A DNA stretch of 64,000 nt from DASCOT01 sp965197275. GTDB lineage: Bacteria > Acidobacteriota > UBA890 > WLXD01. Below the pieces are notes generated by a model. That model was not told where the DNA came from, did not search any database, and was given only the letters and a program-made list of their open reading frames with translations. The stretch's first letter is position 1; each line of letters opens with the position of its first letter. This document shows, piece after piece, positions 45,077-54,101 of the stretch. A program made the position numbers and the translations under genes. The stretch lies in NCBI GenBank assembly GCA_965197275.1, contig CBDAMQ010000025.1, positions 62,001 through 126,000 on the forward strand. Reading direction: 5' to 3'.

Positions 45077-45783
45077 GTTGCCGACGCTCCGTCGGCGCCG
45101 GTCCCCTGGTCCGCCACAACCGCACCGCTACGGAGTCGGATGATGCGTTCGGTGCGGCCTGCGAGCTCCTCGTCGTGGGTCACCACGACCAGCGCGGTGC
45201 CGCGTGCAGCGTTGAGGTCGAAGAGCAGTTCCTGCACGCGGTCCCCGGTCTCGCCATCGAGGTTGCCGGTGGGCTCGTCGGCAAACAGCAACGAGGGCTC
45301 GTTCATGAAGGCACGTGCCAAGTACACCCGTTGCTGCTCGCCACCGGACAGCTGAACCGGGTAGTGATCGAGCCGATCACCCAGCCCGACCTGTCCCAGA
45401 AGGTCGCGCGCGCGCGCGGCGGCGTTGGCGTCACCGCGCAACTCCAGGGGCACCATGACGTTCTCCAGCGCCGTCAGGGTTGCCAGCAGCTGAAAGTTCT
45501 GGAACACGAACCCGACCTTGCGGTTGCGTATCGCCGACAGCTCGTCCTCATCGAGATCGTTCAACAGCTGGCCATCGATCAGCACCTCACCGGAGGTTGG
45601 GCGATCGAGCCCGGCACATAGTCCCAGCAACGTCGTCTTGCCGCTACCGGAAGGCCCTACCACGGCGCACGTCGACCCCGGAGCAACAGCCAGGTCGACG
45701 TCGCGCACCACTGTGAGCTCGCCGTGCGAAGCAACGAACGTCTTCGTGACCCGACGAGCTTCCAGAATCGGGGGTACGGTCAT
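45073..45783 (-). CDS. ybbA: ABC transporter ATP-binding protein (YbbA-like)
   Basis: This 236-residue ATPase drives the YbbP-like permease encoded downstream. Motifs are Walker A CAVVGPSGSGKTTLL, Q-loop GFVFQNFQLL, signature YPVQLSGGEQQRVYLAR, Walker B PSLLFADEPTGNLD and H-loop LVVVTHDEEL. The start is ATG 45783 (MTVPPILEARRVTK); a longer frame upstream is unconserved. The layout, with tesA divergent on the other strand, is the same as the ybbA-ybbP-tesA arrangement of Escherichia coli, where this pair exports or handles lipid-related molecules. Confidence 0.92.
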   Translation of the reverse strand: MTVPPILEARRVTKTFVASHGELTVVRDVDLAVAPGSTCAVVGPSGSGKTTLLGLCAGLDRPTSGEVLIDGQLLNDLDEDELSAIRNRKVGFVFQNFQLLATLTALENVMVPLELRGDANAAARARDLLGQVGLGDRLDHYPVQLSGGEQQRVYLARAFMNEPSLLFADEPTGNLDGETGDRVQELLFDLNAARGTALVVVTHDEELAGRTERIIRLRSGAVVADQGTGADGASAT

Positions 45784-45935
45784 GATGGGTGCCTGTCCAG
45801 GGGGAGCGAAGCAATCATAGACAGATCGCGGGCCGCTCGACGTCGGTTTCGACCCCAGGCGCGGCAAGTGACTGCCCTCATCGCGACGGTCCTCACAGAC
45901 GTAGAATGGAGGGTCCTCAATCCGACCCCTCACGA

Positions 45936-46589
45936 GTGCACCTGACCTTGGATCTGCGAGTCGTTCGCACGTCGCTCGCCGCGCTGACCATGCTCCTGGC
46001 GACCGTCAGCGCCACGGCGGTACAGCGAGACACCATCGTGTTCCTCGGCGACAGCCTGACTGCCGGCCTCGGGCTCGACCCCGACACGGCGTTTCCGGCG
46101 CTGATTCAAGCGCGCATTGACGAGCGTGGATGGCCCTACCGAGTTGTCAACGCTGGCGTGAGTGGCGAGACGAGTGCTGGCGGATTGCGACGCGTGGACT
46201 GGCTGCTACGCGGCCCGGTGCGGGTGCTGGTGCTCGAGCTCGGCGCCAACGACGGGCTTCGCGGCACTCCGGTCGAGAGCACGCACGAGAACCTCCAGGC
46301 GATCATCGACCGGGCTCGGGCGGCACATCCGGGAATCGAGATCATCATCGCCGGCATGATGGTGCCGCCCAACTTGGGCGAGCCGTACAGCAGTGACTTC
46401 GGCGCGCTGTTTCCGGCAATCGCTGCAGCCAATGCGACCGAGCTCGTCCCCTTCCTGCTCGAGGGGGTCGGCGGCCGGCCGGAATACAACTTGGCGGACG
46501 GCATCCATCCGAACATCGAGGGGCACCGCATCGTTGCCGCCAACGTGCGGGACGTGCTGGAGCCTGTCCTGAGTCGGCTGCCACGCTAG
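45936..46589 (+). CDS. tesA: Arylesterase / acyl-CoA thioesterase I (TesA-like)
   Basis: This 217-residue periplasmic SGNH-hydrolase starts with a signal peptide (VVRTSLAALTMLLATVSATA) and contains VFLGDSLTAGLGLDPDTAFP (nucleophile Ser), GVSGETSAGGLRRVDW, VLELGANDGLRG and the catalytic Asp-His in LADGIHPNIEGHRI. It hydrolyses acyl esters and thioesters. The start is taken as GTG 45936. It is divergent from ybbA, as in gammaproteobacteria. The 150-bp gap between them should hold both promoters. Confidence 0.92.
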   Translation: MHLTLDLRVVRTSLAALTMLLATVSATAVQRDTIVFLGDSLTAGLGLDPDTAFPALIQARIDERGWPYRVVNAGVSGETSAGGLRRVDWLLRGPVRVLVLELGANDGLRGTPVESTHENLQAIIDRARAAHPGIEIIIAGMMVPPNLGEPYSSDFGALFPAIAAANATELVPFLLEGVGGRPEYNLADGIHPNIEGHRIVAANVRDVLEPVLSRLPR

Positions 46590-46613
46590 GCGGCTCGCAG
46601 GTGGCAGACGCCG

Positions 46614-47849
46614 TCAGCTCGGGTTGTCTCTGAAGCCGGACAGATACGCTGGCGACGTCGCCTGCAACCAGCGGTCGCTGTCCCATCCGGTTCGGAGCCG
46701 TTCTACCAGCGCTTCCAGAAAACGGTCAACGGCAGGGTCGGAGCCACATCCCCGATCGGGAAACGGCAGCGAGCAACGGAACGCCAATCGCAGACGACAC
46801 CAGGCCGTCTCATCGGACCGCGCGCCCTCGAGGTCGGGCCAGCCCAGGCCCACACCGCCGCCGTCCGGCCGCGCCGAGAAGGTGATGTTGAACGACGGAT
46901 GACTCATCATCGCTCGCGTCTTACGTTGCCGGGGCAGGTGATCGACGAGCACCTCGGCGCCGGCCGGGAGCAGCAGCGTCGCGGACTCCCGGCGACGCTG
47001 CAAGAGGCGCAACAGGCCACCGCCGCCCGTCGTGCCACCGAGCACCCCGCGCAGGCCTCCCGGAGCCTGGGCGAACGTCGAGGCGTGGCCCGGGACCGGC
47101 AGATCGTCGATCGATACGTGCTCGACATCGAGGTCAAGCTTCAGATCGCCCAGCAACGCATCAATCTCGGTCAGGAAGGCCCACGGGGCCAGCTCGACGA
47201 GAGCGTCGGCGCGTACCTCGGTATACGGTCCGAGCGCCTGCGCCAGCGGCTCGTCGAGGCCAGCCAACTGTCGCGCAAACAGATCGGCGGCGCGCGGCTG
47301 TGGAATGGCCGGGTTGATGGTCAGCAACATCGGACGGGTATGCAACGTCAACTGCATGACCTCGTGCATCGCCGGATCGACGACGACGCGATACATCCAG
47401 GCCAGCTGAGCGTCGGTCACCCGGCGCGTACGGTCACCTTGGCGCACGTAGTACGCCCGGTTGCCGACGCCACCGCCAACCTCGACCCGGGCACAGGCAT
47501 GCGGACCGGATTGCCGCTGCGGCACCCTCGCCACCAGGAGCTCGCCCCCGCTGCCCCCCAGACGCTCCACCGCGGCGCTGATCGACGGCACGACGCGGCT
47601 GCGGCCGATATCGGCCAGCGCGGCCGCCACTGAGGCCGGATCGATCGCCAGCCTGTCCTCGAAGACACCGGCCCGATCAACGCCGAAGATGATGCGGCCG
47701 CCGTCCCGATTCGCCAGGGCCACCATCTCGCGTGCGATCTCGTCGAGGCCCTGGTCGCTGGCGAGCAGCGACGACGACAGAAACACGACGCGCTGCGCGT
47801 CCGCCGGATAATCGGTGACGAGTTGCCCAACCTCGGCCGCAGTGGTCAT
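46614..47849 (-). CDS. AlbA_2/Schlafen-type domain protein, function unknown
   Basis: The 411-residue protein starts with an AlbA_2 (Schlafen-type) domain: YPADAQRVVFLSSSLLAS, GLDEIAREMVALANRDGGRIIFGVD, and a following RVPQRQSGPHACARV that ends with the ..YYVRQGDRTRRV signature. This type of domain binds nucleic acid in regulators and in some defence proteins. The C-terminal half (about residues 165-411) is not recognised. It shares no operon with its neighbours: tesA is convergent 24 bp away and the MBL gene lies 13 bp upstream on the same strand. A defence function is not supported by any nearby partner. Confidence 0.7.
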   Translation of the reverse strand: MTTAAEVGQLVTDYPADAQRVVFLSSSLLASDQGLDEIAREMVALANRDGGRIIFGVDRAGVFEDRLAIDPASVAAALADIGRSRVVPSISAAVERLGGSGGELLVARVPQRQSGPHACARVEVGGGVGNRAYYVRQGDRTRRVTDAQLAWMYRVVVDPAMHEVMQLTLHTRPMLLTINPAIPQPRAADLFARQLAGLDEPLAQALGPYTEVRADALVELAPWAFLTEIDALLGDLKLDLDVEHVSIDDLPVPGHASTFAQAPGGLRGVLGGTTGGGGLLRLLQRRRESATLLLPAGAEVLVDHLPRQRKTRAMMSHPSFNITFSARPDGGGVGLGWPDLEGARSDETAWCRLRLAFRCSLPFPDRGCGSDPAVDRFLEALVERLRTGWDSDRWLQATSPAYLSGFRDNPS

Positions 47850-47862
47850 CGCGGCAGGATCT

Positions 47863-48606
47863 TCAGTCGCCGACTACCTTCGATCCCGGAACGATCTCGT
47901 CGTGGTCGCCCTCGTCGAACCGCACCCAGCACTTCGTGCCGCCGTCGTAGTCAGGAGCGCGAAGCACGAGCGTCGCCGGCCTGTCGAAGGCGGTGCAGGG
48001 AACCGATCCCTCGGGATCGAGACCGCGCCATATGCGAATGAACCCGTTGTTTTCCCACTCCGCACCGATGGTCGTGTCGTTGGTGTGTCCAGGACACACG
48101 CGGGTCTCCGGCGGCAGCTTCATCAGCACCTCCATGATGGAGTGCTTGATGTCGGCGTAGGTGGCGTGGCCGGGCGCCAGCGTGCCTCCGATCGTGCCCT
48201 CGAACAGCGTGTCGCCGGTGAACACGACCTCGTCGTTCACCACCAGTGCCAGCATGCCGACGGTATGGCCCGGGGTCAGCAGGGCATGGATCCTGAGGTC
48301 ACCCGAGACGATCTCGTCGCCGTCGTTGAGATCGTGTTGGATATCGGTGCAGAACTCGCGTTCGGTCGGATGCCCCCAGATGTCGACGCCGAAGCGCTCG
48401 ATGTACTCCGCGTTGTTGATGACGTGATCGATGTGGTGATGGGTGAGCAACAGGTGGGTAATGGTGATGTCGTTGGCGGCGATGGTCTCGTAGATCGGAG
48501 CCACCGGGCCGCCCGAGTCGATAAGCACCCCATGCCCACCCGGCTTGTCGGCGACGACAAAGCTGTTGGACAGATAGCCGTCGCTCATGCTGCGCTGAAT
48601 GATCAT
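47863..48606 (-). CDS. Metallo-beta-lactamase-fold hydrolase (glyoxalase II-like)
   Basis: This 247-residue enzyme has the zinc motif LLLTHHHIDHVINNAEY, then LTPGHTVGMLAL, DEVVFTGDTLFEGTIG and VCPGHTNDTTIG, the order of a glyoxalase II / hydroxyacylglutathione-hydrolase-like thioesterase. The start ATG 48606 has GGGGAG four bases upstream. It follows the alcohol dehydrogenase by 55 bp on the same strand, so both likely serve one pathway, for example the glutathione- or mycothiol-type removal of formaldehyde and other aldehydes. Confidence 0.85.
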   Translation of the reverse strand: MIIQRSMSDGYLSNSFVVADKPGGHGVLIDSGGPVAPIYETIAANDITITHLLLTHHHIDHVINNAEYIERFGVDIWGHPTEREFCTDIQHDLNDGDEIVSGDLRIHALLTPGHTVGMLALVVNDEVVFTGDTLFEGTIGGTLAPGHATYADIKHSIMEVLMKLPPETRVCPGHTNDTTIGAEWENNGFIRIWRGLDPEGSVPCTAFDRPATLVLRAPDYDGGTKCWVRFDEGDHDEIVPGSKVVGD

Positions 48607-48661
48607 AGTTCTCCCCTAGCGGGTTGCCCCGTTGGCACCTCGACGGTCAGAAAAGGCCGGC

Positions 48662-49765
48662 TCAGAACGTGATGACCGAGCGAATTCCGTCCTGCGCCTC
48701 CATGAGGTCGAACCCCTTCATGACCTCGTCGAGGGTCAGGTGATGCGACACCAGGCCGTCGAGGTCGAGCTTCCCCTCCATGTACATGTCGACGAACTTC
48801 GGCACGTGCGTGCGCCCCTTGGCGCCGCCGAAGCTGCCGCCCTGCACCTTGCGACCGGTGATCAGGAACCTCGGGATGATATCGAGAGTCTCACCCTTGC
48901 CGGCAACGCCGAGCACCGTGCATACGCCCCAGCCGAAGCGCGCCGCTTCCACTGCTTGCGCCATCACGCCGACATGTCCGGTGGCCTCGAAGGTGTAGTC
49001 GGCGCCCTGGCCGTCGGTCATCTCGAGGATCTTGTCGACGCTGTCGGGGCCGCCGATCATCGTGTCGGTGGCGCCGTAGTGCCGCGCCGAGGCAAGCCGG
49101 TCCTCCGACATGTCGACGGCGATGATGCGTTCGGCGCCGGCGAGCTGGCAGCCGGCAACCGCGCCAAGGCCGACGAGACCACAGCCGAAGACGGCGCACG
49201 AAGACCCGGCCTCCACCTCCGCCTTGTACAGCGCCGCCGCCAGGCCGGTGGTGGCGCCGCAGGCGAGCGTGCAGATCTTGTCGAGCGCGGCGTCGGGATT
49301 GACCTTCGCGAGTGCGATCTCGGGCATCACGGTGTACTCGGCGAACGTGCTGGTACCCATGAAATGCCGGATCGGCGTGCCGTCGACAGACAAGCGCGGT
49401 GTGCCGTCGGGTAGGTAGCCCTGCCCCTGCTGCTCACGGATCGCGGTGCAGATGTTGGTCTTGCCGCTGGTGCAATGGGCGCACTCGCCGCATTCGGGTG
49501 AGAACAGGCAAACGACGTGATCACCGGGCTTGAGCGACGTGACGCCTTCACCGACCTCCTCTACCACTCCGGCGCCCTCGTGTCCGAGCACCGTAGGCAC
49601 GAATCCGCTCGGATCGGCGCCGCTCCAGGTGTACATGTCGGTGTGGCATACGCCGCAAGCGTGCACCTTGACCAACGCCTCGCCGGCTTTGGGCGGCGCG
49701 ATGTCGACTTCCTGGATCTCCAGCGGCTGGCCAAACTCCTGCAACAGCGCGGCGCGCATCTTCAT
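48662..49765 (-). CDS. Zinc-dependent alcohol dehydrogenase (class III / NDMA-type)
   Basis: The 367-residue protein is a medium-chain dehydrogenase with a catalytic zinc site in HACGVCHTDMYTWSG, PTVLGHEGAGVVEEVG, and a four-cysteine structural zinc lobe in ECGECAHCTSGKTNIC. The NAD-binding fold has AVFGCGLVGLGAVAGCQLAGA. It resembles S-(hydroxymethyl)glutathione dehydrogenases and their actinobacterial NDMA-linked cousins, which oxidise formaldehyde-thiol adducts and primary alcohols. GGAGG lies about eight bases before ATG 49765. The paired hydrolase downstream supports aldehyde detoxification. Confidence 0.88.
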   Translation of the reverse strand: MKMRAALLQEFGQPLEIQEVDIAPPKAGEALVKVHACGVCHTDMYTWSGADPSGFVPTVLGHEGAGVVEEVGEGVTSLKPGDHVVCLFSPECGECAHCTSGKTNICTAIREQQGQGYLPDGTPRLSVDGTPIRHFMGTSTFAEYTVMPEIALAKVNPDAALDKICTLACGATTGLAAALYKAEVEAGSSCAVFGCGLVGLGAVAGCQLAGAERIIAVDMSEDRLASARHYGATDTMIGGPDSVDKILEMTDGQGADYTFEATGHVGVMAQAVEAARFGWGVCTVLGVAGKGETLDIIPRFLITGRKVQGGSFGGAKGRTHVPKFVDMYMEGKLDLDGLVSHHLTLDEVMKGFDLMEAQDGIRSVITF

Positions 49766-49900
49766 GGCATGTTCCTCCTGTCCACCGCGGACATCAAAAT
49801 CTCTCGACGACGGCGCACGGTAGCATACAGCGCGACAGTGCGGCCGGGCAGGTCGGGGCCGTACGGCGCTTGGCGACCGCGCTAGCTGCTAGGGGTACGG

Positions 49901-50941
49901 ATGGAATCGTTGCTGGCACAACTCGAGGACACGGGTGCGCAACAGCTGACGATCTTCACCGACGTGGATTCCGGGCTGCGCGCTTTTCTGGTGATCGACG
50001 ACACCACGCTCGGCCCGGCTGCCGGTGGTACGCGCACATGGACTTACGCATCGGCAGGCGATGCGATCGCCGATGCTCGTCGCCTTGCCAGCACCATGAC
50101 CCTCAAGTGTTCGCTGGCGGGAGTGGATGCCGGCGGCGCCAAGATGGTGGTGATGGACCGCCCCGAGCTCGATCGCGCCGCGGCGTTCTCGTTTCTGGGG
50201 CAGCGCGTCGAGGAGATGGGCGGCAGCTTCATGACCGCCGGGGATCTCGGCACGTCGCGCGCCGACCTCGAGATCATGGCCTCGCGCAGCCAATGGGTGC
50301 GCAGCGACGAGACCGACCTCGCCGCCATGGTGGCGCGGGGAGTCGTGGGCTGCGCCGGCGCCTGTGCAGATATCGCCGGGCGGACGGGCCTCGAGGGACT
50401 CCGCGTCGGCGTCCAGGGCTGCGGCAGCATCGGCGCCGCAGTGGCGCGCCAGTTCGATGCCGCCGGAGCGCAGCTGCTGGTCACCGATCTCGACGAGGAC
50501 GCCGCGACCAGCACGGCCCATGCGCTGGGCGCGAAAGTCGTGGCGCCCGATGAGATCCTGAGGGCCGAGGTGGACATCCTGGCGCCCTGTGCGGCCGGCG
50601 GGCTGCTGACCACCGCGGCAGCGCGTGACTTGCGCGCCTGGGCGGTATGCGGCGCCGCCAACAACATCCTCGCCGGCCCCGAGGTCGAGGAAGCGCTCAG
50701 CGATCGCGACATCCTGTTCGTACCGGACTTCGTGTCCTCGTCCGGCGCCGTGATCCTCGGCGTCTGCCACTTCCACGAGCGCGACGACACCGAAGCGCTG
50801 CTCGAGGGACTGGCACACACGACTCGCGAGCTATTGCAGGAGTCACTCACCAGCAGCGAGTCGACGACCCGGCTGGCGGAACGCCGGGCGCGCCAGCGCA
50901 TTGCGGCAGGACGGGCGCGCCAGCGCATCGCGGCAGGGTAA
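49901..50941 (+). CDS. Leucine/phenylalanine/valine dehydrogenase, with duplicated C-terminus
   Basis: This 346-residue member of the Glu/Leu/Phe/Val dehydrogenase family interconverts branched-chain amino acids and keto acids with NAD. Family motifs are GPAAGGTRTWTYAS, the lysines in MTLKCSLAGVDAGGAKMVV, AGDLGTSRADLEIMA, the NAD fold VGVQGCGSIGAAVARQFDA, and VCGAANNILAGPEVEE. The C-terminus ends in an imperfect duplicate RARQRIAAG-RARQRIAAG, coded by a 27-bp DNA repeat (50885 on), so the natural end was probably nine residues earlier. It diverges from the alcohol dehydrogenase across 135 bp. Confidence 0.9.
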   Translation: MESLLAQLEDTGAQQLTIFTDVDSGLRAFLVIDDTTLGPAAGGTRTWTYASAGDAIADARRLASTMTLKCSLAGVDAGGAKMVVMDRPELDRAAAFSFLGQRVEEMGGSFMTAGDLGTSRADLEIMASRSQWVRSDETDLAAMVARGVVGCAGACADIAGRTGLEGLRVGVQGCGSIGAAVARQFDAAGAQLLVTDLDEDAATSTAHALGAKVVAPDEILRAEVDILAPCAAGGLLTTAAARDLRAWAVCGAANNILAGPEVEEALSDRDILFVPDFVSSSGAVILGVCHFHERDDTEALLEGLAHTTRELLQESLTSSESTTRLAERRARQRIAAGRARQRIAAG

Positions 50942-50985
50942 CTAGCCAGGGCGCGCCAGCGCATCGCCGGCAGGGTAACTAGCCA
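50885..50985. repeat. 27-bp direct repeats at the end of the leucine dehydrogenase gene
   Basis: A 27-bp unit (starting CGGGCGCGCCAGCGCATYGC) occurs at 50885-50911 and 50912-50938, and a third copy, changed by an extra C and lacking the first base, at 50949-50975. The second and third copies are each followed by TAACTAGCCA, so the real repeat of the last two copies is about 37 bp. The array extends the gene by nine codons and duplicates its TAA stop region. Three copies, so not a CRISPR array. Confidence 0.85.
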
Positions 50986-51013
50986 CGGCGCCCGATAGGA
51001 TCGCTGCCGTCCG

Positions 51014-52162
51014 CTAGCTCGCCACGTACTTGGTGATCCCGCCACCAGCCGTCGGACGCGACCCCGGACCTTCCGCCGCATAGACGTTGCCGTCGGCATC
51101 CACCGCCACGCCCTCACCGGCCACACCCTGCAAGAACCGAACATCGTGTGGATGCGGCGGCACGAACCCGGTCAACCGGTCTTCACCGGCAGGCCCGATC
51201 CGAATACCGGTCTTCCAACCCGGGTGGTTCTGGACGCCCGACTCGGAATCGATCGCATAGAGCGTGTCGTCGGCAGTGATGAACAGCCCGCTGATGCGGC
51301 TGTACTGCATGTAGATATCGAGTAGCTCGCCTTCCTGGTCGAAGATCTGGATCCGGTGATTGCCGCGGTCGGCAACGTAGAGACGCCCCTGCGAGTCGAA
51401 CTCCATCGCATGCGGGGTGCGGAACTGCCCCGGCCTGAAGCCGATCTCGCCCCACTGCTTGATGAAGGTGCCGTCGGCCGAGAACTTCAGAATACGACCG
51501 GTGGCGCCTTCCGGCGGATCGGCACCCTGACCGCTGTGCCCGTCGGAGACGAAGATGTCGCCGTTGGCGGCGGTAATGACATCGCAAGGCTCGTTGAGCT
51601 GTCCCGGCCCGCTCCCGGGCTGACCGGCGGTTCCCAATCGGAGCAGCTCCTCACCCTCTGGACTGAACTTGATGACCTGGTGCCCCTTCGTTCCGGACTC
51701 GTTACCCTGCGAGTCGGTCACCCAGACGTTGCCTTCGTCGTCGACGTGTAGCCCGTGCGGCAGTACGAACAATCCCTTGCCGAAGGCCGCCATGATCTCG
51801 CCGGTCTCCTTGTGGAACTTGAAAACCGGATCACGATCGGAGTTCTCTTCGCACCCACCGGCCAGACCCAGGCCACCGCAGCGGTCATAGGCCCAGACGT
51901 GGCCGTCGGGTCCGATGTCGATCCCCGCCGTCGAACCCCACTCACGGTCGTCTGGCAGCGCCGCCCAATTCAGCAGCACCTCTCCGGTAGGGTTCGGCAG
52001 TTGCCGATCGACCCAGTCGCTCGCGGTCCGCGTCTCCGCCGCCGTTCCGCTGTCGGCCGCTGGCGCCGTGGCGTCGTCACCGCAGGCGGCGGCAGTAGCG
52101 ATCGAGACCGTCGCCAGCGTCACGCAGACGCGCTTGCTGTAGAGCCATCCATTGTCAGTCAT
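51014..52162 (-). CDS. NHL-repeat lipoprotein (peptidyl-amidating-lyase-like propeller)
   Basis: The 382-residue protein has a lipoprotein-type signal (VCVTLATVSIATAAACGDD) and a six-bladed propeller of NHL repeats: GLFVLPHGLHVDDEGNVWVTDSQGN, GPGQLNEPCDVITAANGDIFVSDGH, FRTPHAMEFDSQGRLYVADRGNHRIQIFD and GEGVAVDADGNVYAAEG. The pattern is like peptidyl-alpha-hydroxyglycine amidating lyases, but catalytic residues are not proven here, and such proteins are often sensors or ligand binders. It stands alone between the leucine dehydrogenase gene and the cobalamin transport genes. Confidence 0.8.
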   Translation of the reverse strand: MTDNGWLYSKRVCVTLATVSIATAAACGDDATAPAADSGTAAETRTASDWVDRQLPNPTGEVLLNWAALPDDREWGSTAGIDIGPDGHVWAYDRCGGLGLAGGCEENSDRDPVFKFHKETGEIMAAFGKGLFVLPHGLHVDDEGNVWVTDSQGNESGTKGHQVIKFSPEGEELLRLGTAGQPGSGPGQLNEPCDVITAANGDIFVSDGHSGQGADPPEGATGRILKFSADGTFIKQWGEIGFRPGQFRTPHAMEFDSQGRLYVADRGNHRIQIFDQEGELLDIYMQYSRISGLFITADDTLYAIDSESGVQNHPGWKTGIRIGPAGEDRLTGFVPPHPHDVRFLQGVAGEGVAVDADGNVYAAEGPGSRPTAGGGITKYVAS

Positions 52163-52231
52163 TGCAGTCCTCCCTACAGGATTTCGAACCGGCAGGGTAC
52201 GCGATCAGGGTCGGCGGCCACAAAGGGTGCA

Positions 52232-53086
52232 TCAGCTCCCATGTAGTCGCGCGCCAAGCTCGCGTGCGGCTTCCGCCACCCGCGGGCCGGGCACCAGCAT
52301 CCAGGCGGCGGCGAGCGTCACTACGCGGACGCCAGAAAACCCGGGCAGGGTGCGCCACTCCGCCGCCAGCACCTGTGCGGGCACGGCGTTCTGACCGTCG
52401 GAGCGCAGCTCCACTACGACGTCGGGGACGCGCGCGATGACCGCCTCGAGCCCGGCCTTGAACCCCGGGCGTGCAACGTCGTCGAAGACGTTGCGGGCGC
52501 CGGCGATCGTGGTGAGCTCCTGCAAGAAGCCGACTCCGCCGTTCACCCAAAGCTCGGCGAAGCTACCGTCGCGTCGACCGAAGACCACCAGCACGCTCGG
52601 CGGCTCGTCCGACGCATAGCGGGCGCGAACGGCGTCGAGATCGGCTCTTACCCGGTCGGCCGACCGCGCAGCACTATCGGACAGGTCGAGCAGGCTTCCC
52701 ATCTCCAGCATGTTGCCGAGCAAATCCCCGACGTCGGCAGTGGCGTACTCGTAGGTCGCGATGCCGCTCGCTGTCAGCTGGCGTCGCAGCGAGCCCTGTG
52801 ATGGATCGATGATCGCGAGATCGGGACGCAGCGCGAGGATGGCCTCTAAATCGGGGTCGATGAGCCCCCCGACTCGCGGTAGCTCCTCGACCTCGGCCGG
52901 CCAATGATCGAAGTTGCTCACCCCGGCCACACGCTCCCCGGCGCCGATCTCGAAGAGCACCTCGGTAGCGCCGGGTACAAGCGAGACGATGCGCTGGGGC
53001 GGGCCCTGCGACATCGCCGCCGCCGCCCATAGCGGCATAGCGACAGCCAGCACGGCAAGGCGATGGTGGTGGCCTCTCTCACGCAT
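52232..53086 (-). CDS. btuF: Cobalamin (B12) periplasmic binding protein
   Basis: The 284-residue protein has an N-terminal hydrophobic leader (LAVLAVAMPLWAAAAMSQ) and the BtuF/FepB fold: RIVSLVPGATEVLFEIGAGERVAGVSNFDHWP, RVGGLIDPDLEAILALRPDLAI, FAELWVNGGVGFLQELTTIAGARNVF. It binds corrinoids in the periplasm and passes them to the permease. It is the third gene of the riboswitch-controlled operon and overlaps the permease by eight bases. The lack of a TonB receptor in the window is not conflicting, since btuB may be elsewhere. Confidence 0.88.
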   Translation of the reverse strand: MRERGHHHRLAVLAVAMPLWAAAAMSQGPPQRIVSLVPGATEVLFEIGAGERVAGVSNFDHWPAEVEELPRVGGLIDPDLEAILALRPDLAIIDPSQGSLRRQLTASGIATYEYATADVGDLLGNMLEMGSLLDLSDSAARSADRVRADLDAVRARYASDEPPSVLVVFGRRDGSFAELWVNGGVGFLQELTTIAGARNVFDDVARPGFKAGLEAVIARVPDVVVELRSDGQNAVPAQVLAAEWRTLPGFSGVRVVTLAAAWMLVPGPRVAEAARELGARLHGS

Positions 53087-54101
53087 GGCGAATCCTCCGG
53101 CTCAGCAGCAAGACCAGGAAGAACGGTCCTCCGAGCGACGCCGTCAGGATGCCGACGGGAAGCTCCACTGGCGCCAGCAGCACGCGCGCCACGGTGTCGC
53201 AGGCGATCAGAAACGCGGCACCACCGAGCATCGATGCAGGCAACACGATGCGGTAGTCGTGCCCCCCGAGGAGCCTGATAGCGTGTGGCACGAGGATCCC
53301 CACGAAGCCCACCGGGCCGGCGACCGCCACCGCCAGACCGGTGACCCACGATGCCCACAGCAGCCCGCTTCGCATCGCTGCCGCCGCGCTGACTCCCTGT
53401 GCCCGAGCCTCGTCGGGACCCAGACTCAAGAGGTTCAGCACCCGCCCCTTACCCAGCAACGCTAGCCAGCCCGGCAGGCTCGCCAGCGCCAACAGCAGCA
53501 GCATGCGATAGGTAGCGGCGTCCAGATCTCCCATCAACCACCGGATCATGCGCGCCGTCTCGGCGTGGTCAGAGAAGTACTGCAGCAACAGCACGCCGGC
53601 GCTGATAGTGAAGTTGAGCGTCACTCCGGCCAGCAACAGCACTGTCGGCGGCAAATCGCCGCGCCGTGAGGTTAGCAATAACAGCAGCGCGGTTGTCGTC
53701 AGAGCACCGGCCAGCGCCAATACGGGCACCGAGAACTCGGCAAACGCCGGCCCAGGAGAGAAGCGAATGGCCAGAAACGCCGCCAACGTAGTGCCCGCCG
53801 TTACCCCCAACGTATATGGGCTGGCGAGGGGGTTGCGCAACAGCGACTGAAACGTCGCTCCGGCCAGTGCCAGCGTTCCGCCGACCATGCAGGCGAGCAG
53901 CACGCGGGGCAGTCGCGCGACGAAGAAGACGGCGGCATCCGGATTGTCGCCCCAGTTGAAAGGATCGGCCCATACCCGCTCCAGGCTGACCGACGTCGAC
54001 CCTACGGCCGGCGCAAGCAGCAGGGTGACGGCCAGTGCGACTCCGCTGCCCAGAAGAAGCGTCGAGCGCCGCCGCCGCGGTAGCGATGCGCGGCCGCTCA
54101 C
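53079..54101 (-). CDS. btuC: Cobalamin ABC transporter permease (FecCD family)
   Basis: The 340-residue permease has about ten membrane helices and the FecCD family sequence: FVARLPRVLLACMVGGTLALAGATFQSLLRNPLASPYTLG, IRWLMGDLD, LSLGPDEARAQGV, GPVGFVGILVPHAIRLLGGHDYR and ELPVGILTASLGGPFFLVLL. It forms the membrane channel of the B12 importer. It overlaps both btuD (ATGA at 54098-54101) and btuF, indicating co-translation. Confidence 0.92.
   Translation of the reverse strand: MSGRASLPRRRRSTLLLGSGVALAVTLLLAPAVGSTSVSLERVWADPFNWGDNPDAAVFFVARLPRVLLACMVGGTLALAGATFQSLLRNPLASPYTLGVTAGTTLAAFLAIRFSPGPAFAEFSVPVLALAGALTTTALLLLLTSRRGDLPPTVLLLAGVTLNFTISAGVLLLQYFSDHAETARMIRWLMGDLDAATYRMLLLLALASLPGWLALLGKGRVLNLLSLGPDEARAQGVSAAAAMRSGLLWASWVTGLAVAVAGPVGFVGILVPHAIRLLGGHDYRIVLPASMLGGAAFLIACDTVARVLLAPVELPVGILTASLGGPFFLVLLLSRRIRHA

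Noticed and set aside
46614..47849. Schlafen/AlbA_2 gene as part of a phage-defence island
   Set aside because: No nuclease, toxin, restriction, integrase or other defence gene is near; neighbours are housekeeping genes.
50885..50985. Possible CRISPR-like direct repeats
   Set aside because: Only three copies, no spacers of constant length and no cas genes; it is a tandem slip at a gene end.
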